Numbered from the stretch's first letter, positions 1-9,167 are shown. The stretch: 64,000 bases of DNA from Sandaracinobacteroides hominis (GCF_016464365.1 NZ_JADCUC010000001.1:1-64000), one strand, 5' to 3'. A program made the numbers and translations. Notes: generated by a model from the letters alone, not told the origin.

Positions 1-2
1 AG

Positions 3-281
3 GGCCAGCAAGCGGATGCCATCCTCGCCGATAAAGCCTATGACAGTAATGGCTTACGCGAGACGATCGCTCAGATGGAGGCGCAGGCGGTGATACCGTC
101 CAAGCGCAATCGCAAAGTCTTCATCCCCCACGACACCGAACTCTACAAGCAGCGCAACCGGATCGAGCGATGCTTCGGCCGCCTCAAGCATTTCCGCCGT
201 TTCGCTACCCGCTACGATCGACGAACCATCCACTTCACCGGCTTCATTCACCTCGCCGCAGCAATGATATGGTTACGATGA
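3..281 (+). CDS. IS5-family transposase, C-terminal part (5' end outside window)
   Basis: The open frame enters from the window edge and ends at TGA 279-281, giving about 92 residues. They match the C-terminal half of IS5-group DDE transposases: ILADKAYDSN carries the second catalytic Asp, and RNRIERCFGRLKHFRRFATR carries the catalytic Glu with the usual spaced Arg/Lys residues. The enzyme would cut and join IS ends. The stop codon lies only 13 bp from the end of the convergent acyl-CoA dehydrogenase gene, so the IS right end is either very short or trimmed. Whether the element is intact upstream cannot be seen. Family assignment is confident; activity is unknown. Confidence 0.85.
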   Translation, partial: GQQADAILADKAYDSNGLRETIAQMEAQAVIPSKRNRKVFIPHDTELYKQRNRIERCFGRLKHFRRFATRYDRRTIHFTGFIHLAAAMIWLR

Positions 282-294
282 ATGTCGATCCGGC

Positions 295-1443
295 CTAGTT
301 CGAAACTTTCAGCAGCTCGCGCGCGGTGATCACCCGCATGATTTCGTTCGTGCCCTCCAGAATGCGGTGCACGCGCAGATCGCGCCACAGCTTCTCGATC
401 GGGTAATCCATCAGATAGCCATAGCCGCCGTGCAGCTGCAGCGCCCGGTCCACGACCGAGCTTCCGGTATCCGTCGCCAGCCGCTTTGCCATGGCGGCGA
501 ACTTGGTCTTGTCCGGCGCACCCGACGTCACTTTGGCAGCCGCCAGATACAGCAGCGCACGTGCGGCCTGCAGCTCCGTCTCCATGTCGGCCAGCGTGAA
601 CTGCGTCGCCTGGAAATCGACGATGCTCTTCCCGAACTGCCTGCGGTCGCGGACATAGATGAGGGTCTCGTCCAGCGCCCGCTGCGAGCCGCCCAATGAA
701 CAGGCGCCGATGTTCAACCGCCCGCCGTCAAGGCCGGCCATGGCGATCTTGAAGCCCTGTCCTTCCACGCCGACCAGATTCTCCGCCGGCACCCGCACGC
801 CGTCGAAATGCACCAGCGCAGTCGGTTGGCAGCGCCATCCAAGCTTGCGCTCATTGGCGCCGAAGGAAACGCCCGGCATGTCCTTCTCGATCACCAGGCA
901 GGAAACCCCGCCGGCACCTTCGCCGCCCGTGCGCACCATCGTCACATAGATCTCGTTTGCGCCTGCGCCCGAGATGAACGCCTTGGAACCGGTCACCACA
1001 TAGTGGTCACCGTCGCGCACAGCGCTTGTCTTCAGCGCCACCGCATCCGACCCCGAGCCCGGCTCGGTCAGGCAATAGCTGGCGATCTTCTCCATCGTCA
1101 CCAGTTGCGGCAGATATTTCGCCTTCACCGCCTCGCCGCCGAAGCAGTCGATCATCCAGCTCGCCATGTTATGGATGGAAATGAAGGCCGATGTAGCGGG
1201 GCAGCCATAGGCCATGGCCTCCATGATCAGCGCCGATTCCATCCGCCCCAGGCCAATGCCACCCGATTCCTCGCTCACATAAATGGCGCCAAAGCCCAGC
1301 TCGGCGGCCTTGCGGATGGTCTCGCGCGGGAAGTGATGCTTTTCGTCCCATTCCGCGGCAAAGGGCGTGATCTCGGACGCCGTGAACCGCTGCGCCGTTT
1401 CGCGGATGAAAAGCTGGTCTTCGGTCAGGTCGAACTGGGTCAT
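295..1443 (-). CDS. Acyl-CoA dehydrogenase, isobutyryl-CoA dehydrogenase-like
   Basis: A 382-residue FAD flavoenzyme of normal family length that would introduce a trans-2,3 double bond into a short or branched acyl-CoA and pass electrons to ETF. The N-terminal helical domain is followed by the FAD-binding signature YCLTEPGSGSDA (about residue 123 on) and by the C-terminal helical domain with RDRRQFGKSI, LHGGYGYL and RILEGTNEIMR. The catalytic Glu is in that last motif, near residue 363. Overall sequence (ASWMIDCFGG, KLGWRCQPTALVHFDGVRVP) resembles isobutyryl-CoA dehydrogenase of valine breakdown; that substrate is inferred. The gene stands alone here, converging with the IS5 fragment and diverging from rpmH. 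Confidence 0.88.
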   Translation of the reverse strand: MTQFDLTEDQLFIRETAQRFTASEITPFAAEWDEKHHFPRETIRKAAELGFGAIYVSEESGGIGLGRMESALIMEAMAYGCPATSAFISIHNMASWMIDCFGGEAVKAKYLPQLVTMEKIASYCLTEPGSGSDAVALKTSAVRDGDHYVVTGSKAFISGAGANEIYVTMVRTGGEGAGGVSCLVIEKDMPGVSFGANERKLGWRCQPTALVHFDGVRVPAENLVGVEGQGFKIAMAGLDGGRLNIGACSLGGSQRALDETLIYVRDRRQFGKSIVDFQATQFTLADMETELQAARALLYLAAAKVTSGAPDKTKFAAMAKRLATDTGSSVVDRALQLHGGYGYLMDYPIEKLWRDLRVHRILEGTNEIMRVITARELLKVSN

Positions 1444-1583
1444 GTGACAAGGCCATAACCCGATCGCGCAGGATTGCCACCTGTTTGCGACTGTGGTTGA
1501 CCTTTCGCCGCCCCTTCGCTATGCGGCGCGCTCTTGTCGGCAGCTGTGGCTGTCGGCCCATACCCTATTTCGAGGCCTGACCA

Positions 1584-1718
1584 ATGAAGCGCACCTATCA
1601 ACCGTCCAAGCTCGTCCGCGCCCGCCGCCACGGCTTCCGCGCCCGCATGGCGACTGTTGGTGGCCGCAAGGTGCTGGCCCGCCGCCGCGCGCGCGGCCGC
1701 AAGGTCCTCTCGGCCTGA
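1584..1718 (+). CDS. rpmH: 50S ribosomal protein L34
   Basis: A 44-residue, strongly basic protein beginning [20 protein letters not shown] and ending [12 protein letters not shown], which is the standard L34 pattern (KRTxQPS, RxxHGFRxRM, GRxVLxxRRxKGRxxLSA). It is a component of the large ribosomal subunit. It starts the conserved cluster rpmH-rnpA-yidD-yidC-engB, all on the + strand. The stop codon lies inside a 28-bp tandem duplication described separately. The assignment is secure from sequence plus synteny. Confidence 0.98.
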   Translation: MKRTYQPSKLVRARRHGFRARMATVGGRKVLARRRARGRKVLSA

Positions 1719-1758
1719 GCCGAGCTGTTCGGCCCTCTCGGCCTGAGCCGAGCTGTTC
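1706..1758 (+). repeat. 28-bp tandem duplication with twin hairpins at the end of rpmH
   Basis: A 25-nt string beginning CCTCTCGGCCTGAGCCGAG occurs at 1706-1730 and again at 1734-1758, a period of 28 bp. Each copy holds the hairpin CTCGGC-CTGA-GCCGAG. In the first copy the loop contains the TGA stop of rpmH. The two identical stem-loops sit between rpmH and rnpA and could attenuate or process the transcript; that role is inference. Confidence 0.8.
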
Positions 1759-1778
1759 TGGACTGCCGGACAAGATTC

Positions 1779-2195
1779 ATGCCTGATGAAACAGTCGCGG
1801 CTGGCCCTGTGCCGGCCGCGTTTCATTCTGTCTCCGGCGAATCGGCTGCATCGGTTGCCATCGACCGTATCCGCGTCCGCCGCGATTTCCTGTCTGCCAA
1901 CAGCGGAATTCGCGTGCCCATGCCGCCGTTCGTGCTGCTGGTGAAACCGACCGCGCTTGGCGTTTCCCGCTCCGGTTTCACCGTCAGCAAGAAGGTCGGC
2001 AACGCCGTTGCGCGCAATCGCGCCCGTCGTCGCCTGCGGGAAGTTGCGCGGCTTGCCATGCCCAGCCTTGCGATTCCCTCGGCCGATCATGTCTTCATCG
2101 CCCGCCCGCAAAAGGACGAAACCCCCTTCGAAGAGCTGCTGGACCTCACCCGCAAGGCGCTCACCAAGGCCCGCCGCAAGCTGGACCGGCCATGA
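1779..2195 (+). CDS. rnpA: Ribonuclease P protein component
   Basis: 138 residues. The family core begins at [14 protein letters not shown] (about residue 30), continues through [20 protein letters not shown], which contains the RNR signature that contacts the catalytic RNA, and ends with a basic helix. The protein helps RNase P RNA mature tRNA 5' ends. About 29 residues precede the usual start of homology; no nearer ATG exists in frame, so ATG 1779 is kept, although the true start could be later. The last four bases overlap the yidD start (ATGA), indicating translational coupling. Confidence 0.93.
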   Translation: MPDETVAAGPVPAAFHSVSGESAASVAIDRIRVRRDFLSANSGIRVPMPPFVLLVKPTALGVSRSGFTVSKKVGNAVARNRARRRLREVARLAMPSLAIPSADHVFIARPQKDETPFEELLDLTRKALTKARRKLDRP

Positions 2196-2482
2196 AGATT
2201 GCCGAACTCCCCGCCCGCGCCGTCGCTGGTCTGTTCCGGCTGTGGCAGCTGACATTCTCCACCGTGCTGCCACCCAGCTGCAGATTCACGCCCAGCTGTT
2301 CCCATTACGGCATCGAGGCTCTAAGGCGGCACGGACTATTAGCCGGCCTCTGGCTGACGGCGGTGCGGATCGCGCGCTGCCATCCCTGGGGCGGCAAAGG
2401 ATATGACCCCGTTCCCAGCCGGTTCCGGCTGGCCCCATGGAAACCCGAGCCCTCTGGCGACCGGAATAAGGCGAGCCACTGA
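2192..2482 (+). CDS. yidD: Membrane protein insertion efficiency factor YidD
   Basis: 96 residues with the family signature [18 protein letters not shown] followed by [17 protein letters not shown]. It is a small membrane-associated protein that assists YidC/Sec-dependent insertion of inner-membrane proteins. The start overlaps the rnpA stop by 4 bp, and the stop (TGA 2480-2482) is 1 bp before the GTG start of yidC, as expected for this operon. The C-terminal tail after GYDPVP (about 20 residues) is not conserved in the family. Confidence 0.95.
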   Translation: MKIAELPARAVAGLFRLWQLTFSTVLPPSCRFTPSCSHYGIEALRRHGLLAGLWLTAVRIARCHPWGGKGYDPVPSRFRLAPWKPEPSGDRNKASH

Positions 2483-2483
2483 A

Positions 2484-4190
2484 GTGACCACCGAGAATCG
2501 CAACCTGATCCTGGCCGTCGTGCTGTCGGCCTTTGTCCTTTTCGGCTGGACCTTCGTCTCCGAACGCTTCTTCCCCACGCCTCCGCCGCCCGCCCGCACG
2601 GCGCCTGCCAGCACGGCCGCGCCGGCTGGCCCGGTTACCCCCGGTGCATCCGCGGCGCCCGCCGCACCGCAGGTGATTTCGGCAGAGGCAGCCGCGGCCG
2701 CTGCCCCGCGCATCGCCATCGACACGCCGCGACTGAAGGGTTCGATCAATCTTGCCGGCGCCCGCATCGACGATCTGGTGCTGCGCGATCACACCGTTTC
2801 CATTGCCCCGAACTCGCCGCCGGTGCGGCTGTTCGCCCCGTCGGGTGCAAAGAACGCCTATTTCGCCGGCTTTGGCTGGGTCGGGCCGGGCGCGCCTCCG
2901 GCCAACGCCGTCTGGACGGCCTCCGCCCAGACGCTGAGCCCGGGCAAACCGGTCACCCTGCGCTGGACCAGCCCGGAAAAGCTGGTCTTCCAGCAAGTCA
3001 TTTCGGTTGACGACAATTTCCTCTTCACCGTCCAGCAGAGCGTCCTCAACGGCTCGGCAAGTCCGGTATCGCTGCGCCCGTTCGGTTATGTGAACCGCAC
3101 CGGCCGCTTCGACACCAAGGATCAGATGAACCTGCACATCGGCCCCATCGCCGTGCTCGATGGAACGCTGAAGGAAGGCGACATCAGCTTTGACAAGCTG
3201 CGCGACGACGGCCCGCAGACCATCGCCTCCAAGGGCGGCTGGCTCGGTCTTACCGACAAGCACTGGCTCGCAGCCCTCATCCCCGACCAGAACAGCAATA
3301 TCGAGGCTCGCTTCACCGCTGCCGACGGCGACCGCTACCAGACGGACTGGCTGAAGGCGTCCGAAACACTGCAGCCCGGCCAGACTTCCAGCACGACCAG
3401 CCACCTGTTCGCCGGCGCCAAGGAGCGCCGCCTGCTGAACCAGGTACGCGATGATCTGGGGGCGCCGCTGTTCGACCGGGCACTCGCCTGGGGCTGGTTC
3501 TGGTTCATCGCCCAACCCATCGCCGGGCTGCTGGGCTGGCTCTACAGCCTCCTCGGCAACTATGCGCTGGCCATCGTCGGCCTCACCCTGATCGTCCGTG
3601 CCGTGCTGTTTCCGATCGCCAACAAGCAATATGCCAGCATGGCGAAAATGCGCATCTTCGCGCCGAAGATGAAAGAGCTTCAGGAGAAGTACAAGGACGA
3701 TAAGCAGAAGCAGCAGGTTGAGCTGATGGAGCTCTACAAGCGCGAGAAGATCAATCCGCTTGCCGGTTGCCTGCCGATCCTGCTGCAGATCCCGATCTTC
3801 TACGCCCTCTACAAGACACTGCTGATCTCAGTTGAAATTCGCCACCAGCCGGCCTTCCTGTGGATCAAGGACCTGTCCGCGCCCGATCCGCTGACGCCGC
3901 TGAACCTGTTCGGCCTCATCCCCTGGGATCCCCCGGGCTTCCTGCACCTGGGCGTGCTGCCGATCATCCTGGGCATCACCATGTTCGTGCAGTTCAAGCT
4001 GAACCCGCAGCCGATGGATGAAATCCAGGCAAAGGTCTTTGCCTGGATGCCGTGGCTGTTCATGTTCATGATGGCGCCGTTCGCGGCCGGCCTGCAGATC
4101 TACTGGATCGTCAACAACCTCGTTTCCATCCTGCAGCAGTGGGTGCTTCTGAAGAAGTATCCGGCACCCGCACCGGCACCCGCAAAATGA
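2484..4190 (+). CDS. yidC: Membrane protein insertase YidC
   Basis: 568 residues from GTG 2484, chosen because it gives the standard N-terminus ([20 protein letters not shown], first membrane segment) and follows the yidD stop by 1 bp; an upstream in-frame ATG (2403) would only add out-of-family residues overlapping yidD. A Pro/Ala-rich linker and a large periplasmic beta domain follow (about residues 70-330). The conserved insertase core comes next, with [27 protein letters not shown], the [20 protein letters not shown] coiled hairpin and [21 protein letters not shown]. It inserts proteins into the inner membrane. The stop overlaps engB (ATGA). Confidence 0.97.
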   Translation: MTTENRNLILAVVLSAFVLFGWTFVSERFFPTPPPPARTAPASTAAPAGPVTPGASAAPAAPQVISAEAAAAAAPRIAIDTPRLKGSINLAGARIDDLVLRDHTVSIAPNSPPVRLFAPSGAKNAYFAGFGWVGPGAPPANAVWTASAQTLSPGKPVTLRWTSPEKLVFQQVISVDDNFLFTVQQSVLNGSASPVSLRPFGYVNRTGRFDTKDQMNLHIGPIAVLDGTLKEGDISFDKLRDDGPQTIASKGGWLGLTDKHWLAALIPDQNSNIEARFTAADGDRYQTDWLKASETLQPGQTSSTTSHLFAGAKERRLLNQVRDDLGAPLFDRALAWGWFWFIAQPIAGLLGWLYSLLGNYALAIVGLTLIVRAVLFPIANKQYASMAKMRIFAPKMKELQEKYKDDKQKQQVELMELYKREKINPLAGCLPILLQIPIFYALYKTLLISVEIRHQPAFLWIKDLSAPDPLTPLNLFGLIPWDPPGFLHLGVLPIILGITMFVQFKLNPQPMDEIQAKVFAWMPWLFMFMMAPFAAGLQIYWIVNNLVSILQQWVLLKKYPAPAPAPAK

Positions 4191-4825
4191 CGGAGGATGC
4201 ATTCCGGCTGGAGGAAGCGCGCAAACTGTTCGCAGGCCCCATCGCCTTCCAGCTTTCCGCGCCCAAGCTGGACTTCCTCCCCCGTGCCGACGTGCCGGAA
4301 GTCGCCTTTGCCGGTCGTTCCAACGTGGGCAAGTCATCGCTGCTGAACGCGCTGACGAACCGGCAGGGCCTTGCACGTACGTCGAACACGCCCGGCCGCA
4401 CGCAGGAACTGAACCTGTTCCAGGTCGGGGAGCCGCCCGTCCTGCGGCTCGTCGACATGCCCGGTTATGGCTATGCCGAAGCGCCCAAGGACCTGATCCG
4501 GCAGTGGGGGCTGCTGATCGGCGACTATCTGCGCGGCCGCGCGACGCTGAAGCGCGTGCTGGTGCTGGTGGACAGCCGCCACGGCCTGAAGCCCGTCGAC
4601 CGCGAGATCATGGAGCTGATGGACAAGTCCGCAGTGTCCTACCAGATCGTCCTCACCAAGGCCGACAAGATCAAGCCGACCCAGCTGGCTGCGACCATCA
4701 CCGTGGTGGAGGAGGAAGCGCGCAAGCATCCGGCCGCGCACCCGACCATCATTGCCACCAGTTCCGAAGCCAAGCAGGGGATCCCTGAACTGCGTGCCGC
4801 CATCACGGCTGCCGCCTTCGCCTGA
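4187..4825 (+). CDS. engB: Ribosome biogenesis GTP-binding protein EngB (YihA)
   Basis: 212 residues from ATG 4187, which overlaps the yidC stop by 4 bp. It is a TRAFAC GTPase with G1 GRSNVGKSS, a switch I region with the Thr of NTPGRTQ, G3 DMPGYGYA, G4 TKADK and a G5-like ATSSEAKQG. EngB assists late assembly of the 50S subunit. It is the last gene of the rpmH cluster. A weak GCGTG/CACGC stem at about 4840-4856 follows it. Confidence 0.96.
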   Translation: MTEDAFRLEEARKLFAGPIAFQLSAPKLDFLPRADVPEVAFAGRSNVGKSSLLNALTNRQGLARTSNTPGRTQELNLFQVGEPPVLRLVDMPGYGYAEAPKDLIRQWGLLIGDYLRGRATLKRVLVLVDSRHGLKPVDREIMELMDKSAVSYQIVLTKADKIKPTQLAATITVVEEEARKHPAAHPTIIATSSEAKQGIPELRAAITAAAFA

Positions 4826-4894
4826 GGCGACCGATAAAAGCGTGCAGCAATCACGCACGCCTGCTGCTAAAATGGCGGGCAAGAGGAGAGAGAC

Positions 4895-6310
4895 TTGAAA
4901 GCTCTGAGTGAAGTGACCGTCGGCGGCCAGACCTTCCTGCCGCTCGTCGAGGGCGGCAAGGGCGTTTCCGCCACCAACCATGCGTCTGCCGGGGCCTGGG
5001 CAAAGGCCGGCGGCCTGGGCACGGTTTCGGCGGTGAATGCCGACAGCTATGACGCCAATGGCGACGTCATTCCGCAAATCTACCGCGGTCGCACCCGCGA
5101 GCTGCGCCACGAAGAGCTGGTGCAATACGGCATCGACGGCGCCGTCGAGCAGGTGAAGCGCGCCTACGACATCGCCGGCGACGAGATCCGCGCCGGGCGC
5201 GGAGCGCTCAACATCAACGTGCTGTGGGAGATGGGCGGCGCCCAGCGCGTTCTGGAAGGCACGCTGGAACAGACCAAGGGGATGCTGCACGGTGTGACAT
5301 GCGGCGCGGGCATGCCCTACAAGCTGTCCGAAATCGCCGCTCGCCACGGCGTCTACTACTATCCGATCATCTCTTCGGGCCGTGCCTTCCGCGCCCTGTG
5401 GAAGCGCGCTTACTCCAAGGCCGCCGAATGGCTGGGCGCCGTCGTCTATGAAGACCCCTGGCTGGCGGGCGGCCACAACGGTCTTTCCAACGCCGAAGAC
5501 CCTCGCGCGCCCCAGGATCCCTATCCGCGCGTGAAGGACCTGCGCGAGGTGATGCGCGAAGGCGGTATCCCAGACAGCGTTCCCATCGTGATGGCGGGCG
5601 GCGTCTGGTATTTGCGCGACTGGGCGCATTGGATCGACAATCCCGAGCTGGGCAAGATCCTGTTCCAGTTCGGCACCCGTCCGTTGCTGACGCAGGAAAG
5701 CCCCATCCCCGATGTCTGGAAGGCGCGCCTGCCCACTCTGGACGAGGGCGACATCCTGCTGCACAAATTCTCGCCCACAGGCTTTTACTCGTCGGCGGTG
5801 CGCAACACCTTTCTGCGAAGCCTCGAAGGCCGCTCGGAACGGCAAATTGCCTTCAGCACCGAGGCGGCAGGCGACCACCAGTACACGCTCGACGTCGGCG
5901 TCGGTCGCAAGACCTATTATGTCACCCGCGACGACCTGAACCGCGCGCGGACATGGAACGGTGACGGCTTCGACACGGCGCTGAAGACGCCCGACAACAC
6001 CCTCATCTTCGTCGGCGCCGACGAGGCGAAGATGATCCGCAAGGACCAGGCCGATTGCATGGGCTGTCTCAGCCACTGTGCCTTCTCCGCGTGGAAGGAC
6101 CATGACGACCACACCACCGGCTATCTGGCCGACCCGCGCAGCTTCTGCATCCAGAAGACTCTGCAGGACATCGCCCATGGTGCAGATCCGGAGCATGAAC
6201 TGATGTTCGCCGGCCACTCCGCCTATATGTTCAAGCAGGATCCCTTTTATTCCAATGGCTTCGTCCCAACGGTGAAGCAGCTTGTGGAGCGTCTGCAGAC
6301 GGGCGATTGA
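4895..6310 (+). CDS. Nitronate monooxygenase / 2-nitropropane dioxygenase-family flavoprotein
   Basis: 471 residues, clearly longer than the roughly 320-370 of ordinary nitronate monooxygenases. The start is TTG 4895, preceded at 4882-4890 by the purine-rich ribosome site AGAGGAGAG; the nearby ATG 4872 runs into a stop after eight codons. The TIM-barrel FMN enzyme signatures are present: VEGGKGVSATNH, GVTCGAGMPY, YYPIISSGRAF, EDPWLAGGHNG and VPIVMAGGVWY. An added C-terminal region contains CMGCLSHCAFSAW (about residues 387-399), a compact Cys cluster of unknown use. The substrate is not evident; the neighbours give no pathway clue. Confidence 0.75.
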   Translation: MKALSEVTVGGQTFLPLVEGGKGVSATNHASAGAWAKAGGLGTVSAVNADSYDANGDVIPQIYRGRTRELRHEELVQYGIDGAVEQVKRAYDIAGDEIRAGRGALNINVLWEMGGAQRVLEGTLEQTKGMLHGVTCGAGMPYKLSEIAARHGVYYYPIISSGRAFRALWKRAYSKAAEWLGAVVYEDPWLAGGHNGLSNAEDPRAPQDPYPRVKDLREVMREGGIPDSVPIVMAGGVWYLRDWAHWIDNPELGKILFQFGTRPLLTQESPIPDVWKARLPTLDEGDILLHKFSPTGFYSSAVRNTFLRSLEGRSERQIAFSTEAAGDHQYTLDVGVGRKTYYVTRDDLNRARTWNGDGFDTALKTPDNTLIFVGADEAKMIRKDQADCMGCLSHCAFSAWKDHDDHTTGYLADPRSFCIQKTLQDIAHGADPEHELMFAGHSAYMFKQDPFYSNGFVPTVKQLVERLQTGD

Positions 6311-6381
6311 GCTGGGCTTGCCGCGATAGACATGGTTGACCGAAAAGTGCAGTCTCCCCCGGCAACAAGGGAGCAAACACA

Positions 6382-7455
6382 ATGACCAATCTTGTCGAAA
6401 CCATTATGGGGGCGTTGCCCGCAAACACCGGCGACGCGCTGGGCTCGATGCTGGGCGACAACCCGGATTCCAGTGTAAAGGGACTGTCCGCAATCCTGCC
6501 TTTGCTGTTGGCAGCCTTTGCCGGCAAGGCTGCGTCGGGCGCTGACCTTGGTGGCCTCGTCTCGACGATTTCGGGCGGTATCGCGGGCGGAAACCCGCTG
6601 GATAATCCGGCCGCGCTGCTCTCCGGGTCGGCACCTGCCTCCACGGGCCTCGGCGGCCTCGCCTCGCAGATCCTCGGCTCCAACATGGTGCCGATCGCCA
6701 CGGCGGTTGCGGCGATGTTCGGACTGAAGAACGGAACGGTCAATTCGCTGATGGCGCTGGCGGGCCCGCTCCTGGTCGGCGGCATCGGCAAGGCGCTGGG
6801 CGGCGCTCCGACCGTGCACGGCCTGCGAAACCTGCTGGCGACCGAAAAGGACAGCTATGAGTCGATGCTGCCGCCGCAACTGCGGCAGCTGATCTCGCCT
6901 GTTGCGCCAGCGGCTGCTGCCGCACCGGTTGCGGAAACCGCCGCCAGCTCCGGCATATGGAAATGGCTGCTGCTGGCCTTGGCGATCCTGGCGCTGCTCT
7001 GGTACCTCTTCGGACGCGGAACAAAGGAAGAGGTCGTCACGCCGGCCGCAGTTGAACCTGCCGCCGTGCAAACGGCGCCGGTCGCCGCGCCCGTGATTCC
7101 GACCGGCTCCGGCGTTATCGCCCAGGACCGTGCGGGCCTGCCGCTGCTGGTCGTCTTCTTCGATGTCGGCAAGAGCGATGTCTCAACCGACCTCGCAGCT
7201 GCATCGGCTGCGGTGAAGAGCTATTATGACAGTCACCCGCAATCCCGGCTGTCGGTGTCGGGCTTCAACGACCCGACCGGAGACGCAGCCGCCAATGCCG
7301 AACTGTCCAAGAATCGCGCCGAGCAGGTGAAGGCGGCGCTGGTTGCCGCCGGCTTCGCGGCCGACCGCGTCGATCTCGATAAGCCCGCAGCGCCCACCGA
7401 TACGTCGGAAGGCTATGCAGCCGCCCGCCGCGTGGAGGTGACGATCAAGCAGTGA
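6382..7455 (+). CDS. Membrane-anchored OmpA-like protein with Gly/Ala-rich N-domain
   Basis: 357 residues. Residues 1-150 form a Gly/Ala-rich helical domain (LSAILPLLLAAFAGKAA, MALAGPLLVGGIGKALGG) that resembles small DUF937-type proteins. A single membrane segment (GIWKWLLLALAILALLWYLF, about residues 190-210) follows, then a Pro/Ala linker. The last domain is a C-terminal OmpA/MotB-like peptidoglycan-binding domain (FFDVGKSDV, VSGFNDPTGDAAANAELSKNRAEQVKAAL, ARRVEVTI). The topology suggests an inner-membrane anchor reaching toward the cell wall. A start at ATG 6382 is supported by the GGGAGC stretch 9-14 bp upstream. Function beyond wall binding is not known. Confidence 0.7.
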   Translation: MTNLVETIMGALPANTGDALGSMLGDNPDSSVKGLSAILPLLLAAFAGKAASGADLGGLVSTISGGIAGGNPLDNPAALLSGSAPASTGLGGLASQILGSNMVPIATAVAAMFGLKNGTVNSLMALAGPLLVGGIGKALGGAPTVHGLRNLLATEKDSYESMLPPQLRQLISPVAPAAAAAPVAETAASSGIWKWLLLALAILALLWYLFGRGTKEEVVTPAAVEPAAVQTAPVAAPVIPTGSGVIAQDRAGLPLLVVFFDVGKSDVSTDLAAASAAVKSYYDSHPQSRLSVSGFNDPTGDAAANAELSKNRAEQVKAALVAAGFAADRVDLDKPAAPTDTSEGYAAARRVEVTIKQ

Positions 7456-7467
7456 GGAGCGAGGGGA

Positions 7468-7483
7468 GGGGGCTTCGGCCCCC
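7468..7483. terminator. Terminator hairpin between convergent genes
   Basis: GGGGGC-TTCG-GCCCCC is a perfect 6-bp stem with a stable TTCG tetraloop. It lies 12 bp after the OmpA-like stop and 7 bp before the stop of the AsmA stub on the other strand, so it can serve both directions. No long T tract follows. Confidence 0.6.
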
Positions 7484-7490
7484 GACCCGC

Positions 7491-7737
7491 CTAGCGCAAG
7501 GCTCCAGCCACAAGCCTCTCGCAATCCACCGGCGGGATGGCCGGCGGGGCGGGCTGGTCCTTGCGCAGGCCCAAAGCGCTTCCGATCGAGCGGCCGATCG
7601 CCCCCACGATGCCGCCTTTCGATTCTCTTCCGTCCTCCGCAACCGTGATCCTGGGTTGTGACAGGGTTCCGCCGACGCGGATCGGATCGACCAGCCGCAA
7701 CGCGGCCTTCTTCGTGCTTGTTCCCCGTCAGCACCTA
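7491..7737 (-). pseudogene. AsmA-family protein, C-terminal stub cut by the IS3 element
   Basis: Reading leftwards from the IS boundary, the minus strand encodes ...KKAALRLVDPIRVGGTL, then SQPRITV, IGRSIGSALGL and PPVDCERLVAGALR before the stop at 7491. The VDPIRVGGTL block, the glycine-rich segment and the PPxDC ending are typical of the extreme C-terminus of AsmA-family inner-membrane proteins, which are involved in envelope lipid homeostasis. Only about 75-80 residues remain of a protein normally over 600. An in-frame TGA (7728-7730) next to the IS suggests the frame is not clean right up to the junction. The missing part is not on the other side of the IS. Confidence 0.65.
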
Positions 7738-7803
7738 TGGCACAGATTTGAGGTTGTGAATTAAGGAGTGTTGGGGCTTCGTCGTAGTGACGAAGGAACG
7801 AAG

Positions 7804-8190
7804 ATGAAGCCCCAGCACTCCTTGAAAAAATCGCCTGCCAAGGCCCCTGCTGAGCGGGTGGTGAAGGACATCCGGCGGCAGACCCGCCGGCATTTCTCGG
7901 CCGAGGACAAGATCCGCATCGTGCTCGAAGGCCTGCGCGGCGAGGACAGCATTGCCGAGCTGTGCCGCAAGGAAGGCATCGCCCAGAGCCTGTACTACAC
8001 CTGGTCGAAGGAGTTCATGGAAGCGGGCAAGCGCCGGCTGGCGGGTGACACCGCCCGCGCCGCGACCACTGGCGAGGTGCAGGACCTGCGCCGTGAGGCC
8101 CGTGCCCTGAAGGAATGCGTTGCCGACCTGACGCTCGAGAACCGTCTGCTGAAAAAAAGCATGATCGCGGATGGGGAAGGCGACGAATGA
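7804..8190 (+). CDS. IS3-family OrfA (DNA-binding subunit)
   Basis: 128 residues from ATG 7804, preceded by GAAGGAACGAAG; an upstream in-frame start at 7768 has no ribosome site. A helix-turn-helix is visible in HFSAEDKIRIVLEGLRGEDS followed by IAELCRKEGIAQSLYYTWSK. A leucine-zipper-like coil follows (LRREARALKECVADLTLENRLLKKS), as usual for OrfA. Near its end lies the heptamer-type slip site AAAAAAAG at 8152-8159, where ribosomes can move back one base into orfB. The stop overlaps the orfB ATG (ATGA). Confidence 0.9.
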   Translation: MKPQHSLKKSPAKAPAERVVKDIRRQTRRHFSAEDKIRIVLEGLRGEDSIAELCRKEGIAQSLYYTWSKEFMEAGKRRLAGDTARAATTGEVQDLRREARALKECVADLTLENRLLKKSMIADGEGDE

Positions 8191-9167
8191 GGTATCCCGC
8201 ATCCGAGAAGCTCGAGATCATCCGGATCGTCGAGCAGTCGCACCTGCCTGCCAAGCGAACGCTCGACAAGCTCGGCATCGCCCGTCGGACGTTCTACCGC
8301 TGGTACGACCGCTTCCTCGAAGGCGGGCCGGAGGCGTTGGAAGATCGGCCATCCACGCCGAGCCGCGTATGGAACCGGATCCCGCCTGACATCCATGATC
8401 AGATCATCGAACTGGCGCTGGAGCAGTCCGAGCTGAGCCCACGGGAGCTGGCAGTGCGCTTTACCGACGAAAGGCGTTACTTCGTATCGGAAGCCACGGT
8501 TTACCGCCTCCTGAAGGCCCACGGCCTGATCACCAGCCCGGCCTACGTCGTGATCAAGGCCGCCGATCAGTTCCACACCAGGACCACCCGGCCGAACGAG
8601 ATGTGGCAGACTGACTTTACCTACTTCAAGATCATCGGCTGGGGCTGGATGTACCTGTCGACCGTGCTCGACGACTTCTCGCGCTACATCATCGCCTGGA
8701 AGCTGTGCACCAACATGCGCGCCGAGGACGTCACCGACACGCTGGACATGGCATTGGCCGCATCGGGCTGTGACAGCGCCAGGGTACTGCACAAGCCCAG
8801 GCTGCTCAGCGATAACGGCCCCAGCTACATCGCCGGCGAACTGGCGGAATACATCGAAGCCAACAAGATGAGCCACGTTCGCGGCGCACCGTGCCACCCG
8901 CAGACCCAGGGAAAGATCGAGCGCTGGCACCAGACTCTGAAGAACCGCATCCTGCTCGAGAACTACTTCCTGCCCGGCGACCTTGAAGCCCAGATCGAGG
9001 CCTTCGTCGAGCACTACAACCACCAGCGATATCACGAGAGCCTGAACAACGTGACGCCCGCCGACGCCTACTTCGGCAGGGCGCCAGCCATCATCAAACA
9101 ACGTGAAAGGATCAAGCGACAGACCATCGAACATCGGCGCTTGCAACACCGCAAGCTCGCCGCCTAA
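8187..9167 (+). CDS. IS3-family OrfB transposase (DDE integrase domain)
   Basis: 326 residues. An N-terminal helical DNA-binding part (KRTLDKLGIARRTFYRWYDR) precedes a retroviral-integrase-type DDE domain: MWQTDFTYFKI carries the first Asp, LLSDNGPSY the second Asp, and HPQTQGKIERWHQTLKNR the Glu. The frame is open upstream of 8187 through the A7G slip site, so an OrfAB fusion transposase can be made by -1 frameshifting. It appears intact. Confidence 0.92.
   Translation: MRYPASEKLEIIRIVEQSHLPAKRTLDKLGIARRTFYRWYDRFLEGGPEALEDRPSTPSRVWNRIPPDIHDQIIELALEQSELSPRELAVRFTDERRYFVSEATVYRLLKAHGLITSPAYVVIKAADQFHTRTTRPNEMWQTDFTYFKIIGWGWMYLSTVLDDFSRYIIAWKLCTNMRAEDVTDTLDMALAASGCDSARVLHKPRLLSDNGPSYIAGELAEYIEANKMSHVRGAPCHPQTQGKIERWHQTLKNRILLENYFLPGDLEAQIEAFVEHYNHQRYHESLNNVTPADAYFGRAPAIIKQRERIKRQTIEHRRLQHRKLAA

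Noticed and set aside
264-282. ATGATATGGTTACGATG as a further Zur-like site
   Set aside because: It lies inside transposase codons and the second half-site is shifted by two bases relative to the three candidate operators.
4334-6382. 682-codon antisense frame across engB and the flavoprotein
   Set aside because: Both + strand genes are clear family members; the antisense product is Arg/Gly/Val-rich filler without domains.
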